Shown: piece after piece, positions 23,297-28,343 of the stretch
How the letters are laid out: every line of letters begins with the position of its first letter
Numbering within the stretch: the first letter of the stretch is position 1
From: JAVDCA01 sp035764045
GTDB taxonomy: Bacteria > Pseudomonadota > Alphaproteobacteria > Rhizobiales > Xanthobacteraceae
Direction: 5' to 3'
Length of the DNA stretch: 28,343 nt
Assembly: GCA_035764045.1 (NCBI GenBank)
Contig: DASTZX010000232.1
Location: 1-28,343 of the forward strand
Made by a program: the position numbers and the translations under genes
The notes under the pieces: generated by a model
What the model saw: only the letters and a program-made list of their open reading frames with translations
What the model was told of the DNA's origin: nothing
Database searches by the model: none

Positions 23297-24078
23297 CCCG
23301 CATGCAGCTCGAGGCGCGCGATCTCGCCATCGGCTATCCGGGCCATCTGGTCGGCCAGGGCATCACGCTCTCCTTGCAGCCCGGCGAGGTGCTGTGCCTG
23401 CTCGGGCCGAACGGGGCGGGCAAGACCACCCTGTTTCGCACGCTTCTCGGCCTGCAGCCGCCGCTCGGCGGCAGCGTGACAATCGACGGACAACCGCTCA
23501 CCGCGCTCACGCCGGCGGAGATCGCCTTGCGGCTCGCCTATGTGCCGCAGGCGCATGTGACCGAGTTCTCCTACTCGGTGCTCGACGTGGTGCTGATGGG
23601 CCGGACCGCCCGGCTCAAGGCGTTCTCGAGCCCGGGGCGGGCCGACGAGCGCATCGCGCTCGACAAGCTCGCCGGGCTCGGCATTCGCGAGCTCGCCACG
23701 CACGACTACACGCGCGTCTCGGGCGGCCAGCGCCAGCTCGCCTTGATCGCCCGCGCGCTCGCCCAGGAGGCGCCGATCCTGGTGCTCGACGAGCCGACCG
23801 CGAGCCTCGACTTCGGCAACCAGGCCCTGGTGATGGCGCGCATCCGCGACCTCGCGCGGCAGGATTTCGGCATCGTGCTCTCGACCCACGATCCCGATCA
23901 GGCGCTCCTGGTCGCAACCCGCGTCGCCGTCATTGCCGACGGCGGCCTGCGCGCGATCGGTCCGGCCGCCGAGGTGGTCACCGCCGAAACGCTGTCGGCG
24001 ATCTATCGCACGCACGTTCTGGTCGAGGAGACGCCCTCGGGTCGCAGGGTGTGCGTTCCGGCATGGGGCGCCACCTGA
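23293..24078 (+). CDS. ABC importer ATP-binding protein (BtuD/FecE type)
   Basis: The 261-residue ATPase has Walker A GPNGAGKT (38-45), a Q-loop region YVPQAHVTEFSYSVLD, the signature VSGGQRQ, Walker B ILVLDEPTASLDFGNQ and the switch His in STHDPDQ. HVTEFSYSVLDVVLMGR resembles the Fe/cobalamin/molybdate branch. ATG 23293 overlaps the permease stop, so translation is coupled. Together with the two preceding genes it forms a complete inner-membrane importer; no outer-membrane TonB receptor is nearby. Confidence 0.94.
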   Translation: MTRMQLEARDLAIGYPGHLVGQGITLSLQPGEVLCLLGPNGAGKTTLFRTLLGLQPPLGGSVTIDGQPLTALTPAEIALRLAYVPQAHVTEFSYSVLDVVLMGRTARLKAFSSPGRADERIALDKLAGLGIRELATHDYTRVSGGQRQLALIARALAQEAPILVLDEPTASLDFGNQALVMARIRDLARQDFGIVLSTHDPDQALLVATRVAVIADGGLRAIGPAAEVVTAETLSAIYRTHVLVEETPSGRRVCVPAWGAT

Positions 24079-24177
24079 GCGAGGGCGGCCGCCGCCGCTC
24101 AGGTATTCCGGCCCGGACTTGCGGCCGGCCGCCAAAGGGGTAAGTTGCCCGACACGCCGAAGCCGAGGGGGAATGCC

Positions 24178-24459
24178 ATGCGAACGATCTTGTCCGCGCT
24201 CGTGATCGTGGGTCTGTCCGGCCCTGTTTGCGCGCAGGCGCTATCCATCCCGACCGGTTCGATGAAGATCAAGACGCAGGACCAGGTCGATCAGGACGCC
24301 GAGCGGAACAAGGCGTACGAGGAAAAGCTCAAGACGATGCCCGACCAGAACGTCAAGAGCGATCCCTGGGGCAACATGCGAAACACGGGCTCCGCGCAGG
24401 GCGAGCAGAAGGTCAGGCAGAAGCAGGCCGATCAGAAGAAGAAGGCCGGCGCGCATTAG
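24178..24459 (+). CDS. Small secreted lysine/glutamine-rich protein, 93 aa
   Basis: ATG 24178 follows AGGGGG and starts a signal peptide (MRTILSALVIVGLSGPVCAQ, likely cut after CAQ or at AQA). The mature 70 residues are highly charged, with KIKTQDQVDQDAERNKAYEE and a Lys/Gln-rich tail, likely helical or disordered. An ATG-like start eleven codons earlier (24145) would spoil the signal peptide. I cannot name a family. It is convergent with the TPP enzyme gene, 18 bases apart. Confidence 0.75.
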   Translation: MRTILSALVIVGLSGPVCAQALSIPTGSMKIKTQDQVDQDAERNKAYEEKLKTMPDQNVKSDPWGNMRNTGSAQGEQKVRQKQADQKKKAGAH

Positions 24460-24477
24460 GGGCTTGAAGCTCCACCC

Positions 24478-26133
24478 TCAGCCACCGCGGACCCGCGGCA
24501 GCATGATGAAGGGCCAGGGGCTCGGCATGGGCCCGACCGGGACCTCGATCAACGTCGGCGTATCGCGTCGCCCGAATGCGCGCCTGAGCGCCGCGCGCAG
24601 CGCCGTGGCGTCCTTCACCCGCTCGGCCGCCGCGCCAAAGCTTTCGCCGAAGCGGACGAAATCCGGATTGACGAGATCGCAGGCGATCAGCCGATTGCCG
24701 AACTGCTGTTCTTGAATCCGCCGCACGTTGCCGAAGCTGCCGTCGTTGAACACGATCGCGGTCAACGGAATGCGGTGACGCACCGCAGTCGCGAGCTCGT
24801 TGGCGGTGAACAGGAAGCCGCCGTCACCGCTGATCGAGATGACCGGGACGTCGGGCCGCGCGTGCTGGACGCCGAGCGCGGTCGCGAAGCCCCAGCCGAG
24901 ATTGTCCTGGTAGCCGGGCGAGAGAAAGGTGCGCGGCCGATGAACCGGGAAGGCGAGGCGGGCCGCGAAGCCGATCTGGGTGACCTCGTCGACGTAGATG
25001 CCGTCCTGTGGCAGCTCGGCACGGATCGCATCGAGCAAGGCGACCTGGGGCCCGAGCGCGCCCGCGAGCCGCGCGCGCCAGGCGGCCTGGCGCGCCGTCA
25101 TCTCGGATCGGCGCGAGGGGCGTCGCGCATTGCGGGATGGCAGCGCATCGATCAGCCGGCGCAAGATCGGCGCGGCGTCGCCGATCAGCGCGACCGCGGG
25201 CGGGCGCAGGCGTGCGGGTTCCTGCGGGTTGGAGTCGACCCGGATCACCGCGACGTCATCGTCGATGCCCCATTGCCGCTGCTGCATCAGGAGGCGCGTG
25301 CCGACCGCGAGCACCGCGTCGGTCTCGGCCCATAATTCATGCGCGAGCGGCAAGGTGATGCTGAGCGGGTCGCGACTGTCGAGCACGCCGCGGCCGCGGC
25401 GATAGCCGAGCACCGGGGCCTGCAGCAAGGCGGAGAGCTCGCTCACCTCGGGGCTCGCATCCTGGGCGCCGCCGCCACAGACGATCATCGGGTTCTTTGC
25501 CGCGCCGAGACGCTCGGCCGCCGCGCGGACCGCGTCCTCGTCGATGGCGGGCTCGGGCGGCGCAAGCGGCCCCTCGGGCGCGACAAAGCCGGTCCTTCCC
25601 CATACGTCGATGGCGCATTCGAGCGCGGCGGGGCCGCGGCGGCCGCTGCGCATGGCGGCGATCGCGGTGGCGACGAGCCCGGGCGCCGCGTCAGGCGTGC
25701 GGATGCGGGCCGCGTGATCGACCAGCCGAGCGATCACGCCGGTCTGGTCGCGCAGCTCGTGCAGGTGGCCGAGATGGCGGCCGATATCGTCCTCGGGAAT
25801 TTCTCCGACCAGGGCCAGCACGGGTGCGTTCATCGCATAGGCGGTCAGCAGCGCGGCGGCGCTGTTGAGCAGTCCGGGGCCGGGCACGACCGCGAAGGCC
25901 TGCGGCCGCCCGGTTGCGAGCGCCGCGCCGAGCGCCATATAGGCGGCACCCTGCTCATGGCGGACATGGACGGTGCGGACGCGGTCGGCGGCCTTGAACA
26001 GGGCGTCGAGCAGATGGTCGTTCTGCACCCCCGGCAGCGCGTAGACGGTGTCGATGCCGTGCGCGGCGAGCGAGGCAACGGTCGCCTCGGCGGTCGTCAT
26101 CGGCCGATCCGTGGACATCGCTTCTTTGAGCAT
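24478..26133 (-). CDS. Thiamine-pyrophosphate-dependent enzyme, acetolactate-synthase-like
   Basis: The 551-residue protein has the three-domain plan of the acetolactate synthase superfamily. The N domain carries the cofactor-activating Glu60 in VRHEQGAAYMA; the middle domain includes NPMIVCGGGAQDAS; the C domain has the TPP motif from GDGG (436-439) to Asn463-Asp464. ATG 26133 is preceded by GGAAAGG; ATG 26118 is an alternative. No regulatory ilvH-like subunit is adjacent, and QNDHLLDALFKAADR near the N-terminus suggests a non-biosynthetic branch. The substrate is unknown; it probably decarboxylates a 2-oxo acid or a related compound. It is divergent from aspS. Confidence 0.88.
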   Translation of the reverse strand: MLKEAMSTDRPMTTAEATVASLAAHGIDTVYALPGVQNDHLLDALFKAADRVRTVHVRHEQGAAYMALGAALATGRPQAFAVVPGPGLLNSAAALLTAYAMNAPVLALVGEIPEDDIGRHLGHLHELRDQTGVIARLVDHAARIRTPDAAPGLVATAIAAMRSGRRGPAALECAIDVWGRTGFVAPEGPLAPPEPAIDEDAVRAAAERLGAAKNPMIVCGGGAQDASPEVSELSALLQAPVLGYRRGRGVLDSRDPLSITLPLAHELWAETDAVLAVGTRLLMQQRQWGIDDDVAVIRVDSNPQEPARLRPPAVALIGDAAPILRRLIDALPSRNARRPSRRSEMTARQAAWRARLAGALGPQVALLDAIRAELPQDGIYVDEVTQIGFAARLAFPVHRPRTFLSPGYQDNLGWGFATALGVQHARPDVPVISISGDGGFLFTANELATAVRHRIPLTAIVFNDGSFGNVRRIQEQQFGNRLIACDLVNPDFVRFGESFGAAAERVKDATALRAALRRAFGRRDTPTLIEVPVGPMPSPWPFIMLPRVRGG

Positions 26134-26209
26134 TTTTCCGGCCTTTCCATCGGGCGCGCCGCGACGACTGTGCAGATCGCGGCCGCACTGTCGAGGGGAG
26201 GGTGGATTT

Positions 26210-26239
26210 CTTGACAAACCAGGGAGGCCATGCACCTTC
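26210..26239 (+). promoter_or_regulatory. Candidate aspS promoter
   Basis: A perfect CTTGAC/TTGACA -35 box lies at 26210-26216. The matching -10 position 17 bases on (ACCTTC, 26234-26239) is poor, so the site is tentative. It lies in the 160-base gap between the divergent TPP enzyme and aspS genes. Confidence 0.3.
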
Positions 26240-26293
26240 CGCCCGCGGCAACGGTCCGATCTGGGCCTATCCGCCGCCCCGAAAGGTCCGTTC

Positions 26294-28096
26294 ATGCACC
26301 GTTACCGCACCCATACCGGCGGGCAGCTCCGCGCGAGCGACATCGGCAAGGACGTGCGGCTGTCCGGCTGGGTCCACCGCGTGCGCGACCATGGCGGTGT
26401 GCTCTTCATCGACCTGCGCGATCACTACGGCATCACCCAGGTGGTGGCCGATCCGGATTCGCCCGCCTTCAAGACGGCCGAGAAGCTGCGCGCCGAATGG
26501 GTGGTGCGGGTCGATGGCAAGGTCCGCCACCGGCCCGAGGGCACCGTGAATCCCGACCTGCCGACCGGCGAGGTGGAGGTCTACATCAGCGACATCGAAG
26601 TGCTGGGGCCCGCCGGCGAGCTGCCGCTGCCGGTGTTCGGCGACCAGGAGTATCCGGAGGAGATCCGCCTCAAGTACCGTTTCCTCGATCTGCGGCGCGA
26701 GCGCCTGCATCGCAACATCATGCTGCGCGGGCAGGTCATCGACTCGATCCGCCGCCGCATGAAGGAGGCGGGCTTCTTCGAGTTCCAGACTCCCATCCTC
26801 ACCGCATCCTCGCCCGAAGGCGCGCGCGACTTCCTGGTGCCGTCGCGGATCCATCCCGGCAAGTTCTACGCGCTGCCGCAGGCGCCGCAGCAGTTCAAGC
26901 AGCTGATCATGATCTCGGGCTTCGATCGCTACTTCCAGATCGCGCCCTGCTTCCGCGACGAGGACGCGCGCGCCGACCGCTCGCCGGGCGAGTTCTACCA
27001 GCTCGACCTCGAGATGAGCTTCGTGACGCAGGAGGACGTGTTCGCGGCGGTCGAGCCGGTGATGCGCGGCGTGTTCGAGGAGTTCGCCGGAGGCCGGCCG
27101 GTGACGCCGAAGTTCCCGCTCATCCCCTATGCGGAGGCGATCGCGAAATACGGCACCGACAAGCCCGATCTGCGCAACTCGGTCGTGATGGCGAACGTGA
27201 GCGAGACGTTCCGCGGCTCCGCCTTCAAGGTGTTCGCCAACATCCTGGTGGGCGATCCGACCGCGCAAGTGTGGGCGATCCCCGCCAAGGGCGGCGGCAA
27301 CCGCGCGTTCTGCGACCGGATGAATTCCTGGGCGCAAGGCGAGGGCCAGCCCGGCCTCGGCTACATCTTTTGGCGCGAGGGCGAGGAGGGCGGTGCGGGG
27401 CCCGTCGCGCGCAATCTCGGGCCGGAGCGCACCGAGGCGATGCGCAAGCAACTCGGCCTCGGCGTCGGCGATGCGGTGTTCTTCGTGGCCGGCAAGCCGA
27501 AGGATTTCTACAAGTTCGCCGGAGCGGCGCGCACCAAGGTCGGCGAGGAGCTCGGGCTGATCGACAAGAACCGCTTCGAGTTCTGCTGGATCGTCGACTT
27601 CCCGATGTACGAGTGGAACGAGGAGGAGAAGAAGATCGACTTCTCGCACAACCCGTTCTCGATGCCGAACATGGCGCCCGAGGCGTTTCTGGCGCTCGAC
27701 GGCGCCGACAACGACACGATCCTCGGCCTCAAGGCGATCCAGTACGACATCGTCTGCAATGGCATCGAGCTGTCCTCGGGCGCGATCCGCAATCATCGTC
27801 CGGATGTGATGAAGAAGGCGTTCGCCATCGCGGGCTACGGCGAGGAGGTGCTGGAGCAGAAGTTCGGCGGCATGCTGCGCGCGCTGTCCTACGGGGCGCC
27901 GCCGCATGGCGGCATCGCGCCCGGCATCGACCGCATCGTCATGCTGCTCGCCGGAGAGGAGAACCTGCGCGAGGTGGTGCTCTTCCCGATGAACCAGCGC
28001 GCCGAGGACCTGCTGATGGGCGCGCCGTCCGAGGTTTCGCCGAAGCAGCTGCGCGAGCTGCATATCCGGCTCAATCTGCCGACCAAGGGCGAGTAA
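26294..28096 (+). CDS. aspS: Aspartyl-tRNA synthetase, probably non-discriminating (Asp/Asn)
   Basis: The 600-residue class II synthetase charges tRNA with Asp. The N-terminal OB fold binds the anticodon (GWVHRVRDHGGVLFIDLRD); motif 2 includes FRDEDARADR (220-229); a bacterial GAD insert lies at about 290-420; motif 3 is GIAPGIDRIVML (541-552). His33 and Gly83 match the Pseudomonas aeruginosa pattern (His31, Gly82) linked to charging both tRNA-Asp and tRNA-Asn, unlike Leu and Lys in E. coli. That predicts use of GatCAB to make Asn-tRNA. ATG 26294 is chosen at the family N-terminus (MHRYRTHTGGQLR), with GAAAGG upstream. Confidence 0.97.
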   Translation: MHRYRTHTGGQLRASDIGKDVRLSGWVHRVRDHGGVLFIDLRDHYGITQVVADPDSPAFKTAEKLRAEWVVRVDGKVRHRPEGTVNPDLPTGEVEVYISDIEVLGPAGELPLPVFGDQEYPEEIRLKYRFLDLRRERLHRNIMLRGQVIDSIRRRMKEAGFFEFQTPILTASSPEGARDFLVPSRIHPGKFYALPQAPQQFKQLIMISGFDRYFQIAPCFRDEDARADRSPGEFYQLDLEMSFVTQEDVFAAVEPVMRGVFEEFAGGRPVTPKFPLIPYAEAIAKYGTDKPDLRNSVVMANVSETFRGSAFKVFANILVGDPTAQVWAIPAKGGGNRAFCDRMNSWAQGEGQPGLGYIFWREGEEGGAGPVARNLGPERTEAMRKQLGLGVGDAVFFVAGKPKDFYKFAGAARTKVGEELGLIDKNRFEFCWIVDFPMYEWNEEEKKIDFSHNPFSMPNMAPEAFLALDGADNDTILGLKAIQYDIVCNGIELSSGAIRNHRPDVMKKAFAIAGYGEEVLEQKFGGMLRALSYGAPPHGGIAPGIDRIVMLLAGEENLREVVLFPMNQRAEDLLMGAPSEVSPKQLRELHIRLNLPTKGE

Positions 28097-28115
28097 GGAA
28101 GGCACGCGCGTTTCA

Positions 28116-28215
28116 CTCCCTTCCCCGCCTGCGGGGGAGGTGGGGAGGGGGAAGCCCCCTGCTCAACGCTCGCGGCTTCCCCCTCTCTGCCTCTCCCCCC
28201 GCAAGCGGGGAGAGG
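28116..28215. repeat. GC-rich intergenic inverted repeat
   Basis: A left arm (28116-28156) and right arm (28174-28215) are inverted copies of a C/G-rich sequence, meeting at GGGGGAAGCC and GGCTTCCCCC. Each arm also holds its own hairpin (TTCCCCGC/GCGGGGGA on the left, CCCCGC/GCGGGG on the right). It starts 19 bases after the aspS stop, so it may help end that transcript. I recall similar C/G-rich repeats in many alphaproteobacterial intergenic regions. Confidence 0.7.
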
Positions 28216-28326
28216 ACGCAAGAGCCGCACGCTCCGTCTTGATTCATCCCCGCGCCTGGCGTTCACTTGCCTCAATCCGTGATCATCAACGGAACCGTCG
28301 CTGCGGCGACGACCAGGGAGGAAGCC

Positions 28327-28343
28327 ATGACCGCCGTCGAACG
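28327..28343 (+). CDS. Start of an unidentified gene cut by the window edge
   Basis: ATG 28327 follows a strong AGGGAGGA site (28315-28322), and only MTAVE plus one base pair of the next codon are visible. The ribosome site makes a real gene likely; nothing can be said of its product. Confidence 0.5.

Noticed and set aside
24460..24477. Terminator between the convergent small secreted protein and TPP enzyme genes
   Set aside because: Only a short imperfect stem around GGGGCTTGAAGCTCC, without a T-tract on either strand.
26267..28105. Minus-strand frame of about 612 codons opposite aspS
   Set aside because: Shadow of aspS with no recognisable motif.
26230..28242. Plus-strand frame of about 670 codons with a good AGGGAGG site before its ATG
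   Set aside because: It is the shifted frame of aspS and encodes only Arg/Pro/Ala-rich sequence; the ribosome-site match seems fortuitous.

Overview
The window is a GC-rich, densely coded chromosomal segment of an alphaproteobacterium, most likely a Hyphomicrobiales (Rhizobiales) member near the Bradyrhizobium/Xanthobacteraceae group. The evidence is an HdaA-type DnaA-like protein, a Pseudomonas-like (non-discriminating type) AspRS, several small rhizobial-style proteins, and an intergenic inverted repeat of a kind I recall from Bradyrhizobium and Rhodopseudomonas. I see no rRNA, tRNA, CRISPR array, transposase, integrase or phage gene.

Layout. 1-700: two tandem paralogous small secreted proteins on the minus strand. 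950-3131: a lone methylcrotonyl-CoA carboxylase beta subunit, a DUF2905 membrane protein and an N-terminally eroded cupin followed by a clear terminator. 3196-4916: a quinone-oxidoreductase-like MDR enzyme cotranscribed with an exported protein made of two ABM domains. 5070-6375: two small unknown proteins and an SDR that lacks the catalytic Tyr. 6389-9914: a short repeat array, the ndk promoter, ndk, then a TerC membrane protein translationally coupled to a molybdopterin oxidoreductase. 9944-11258: a REPIN-like repeat and a small autotransporter-type beta-barrel protein. 11623-14196: cold-shock protein, purN, a CDP-alcohol phosphatidyltransferase and hdaA. 14443-16022: an mhqO/mhqD-like dioxygenase-hydrolase pair. 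16139-21098: ppk1-ppx overlapping, convergent with rnd. 21202-24078: a three-gene type II (BtuCDF/FecBCD-like) ABC importer. 24178-28096: a small secreted protein, a TPP-dependent enzyme and divergent aspS. 28116-28215 is a second inverted repeat, and the first codons of another gene close the window.

How the genes fit. The housekeeping core (purN, CDP-alcohol transferase, hdaA, ppk1, ppx, rnd, aspS) is, from memory, a recurring rhizobial neighbourhood. Here it is broken up by likely accessory inserts: the quinone-stress pair between hdaA and ppk1, and the importer plus TPP enzyme between rnd and aspS. Ppk1 and Ppx make and degrade polyphosphate, and a weak PHO-box-like site lies upstream of ppk1.

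I did not find a convincing undescribed multi-gene system. The most interesting signals are small: an interlocked A-B-A'-B' set of complementary segments that absorbs both stop codons of a convergent gene pair (2548-2582), the terC/molybdoenzyme coupling, the Tyr-less SDR, the duplicated exported ABM protein, and the repeats.
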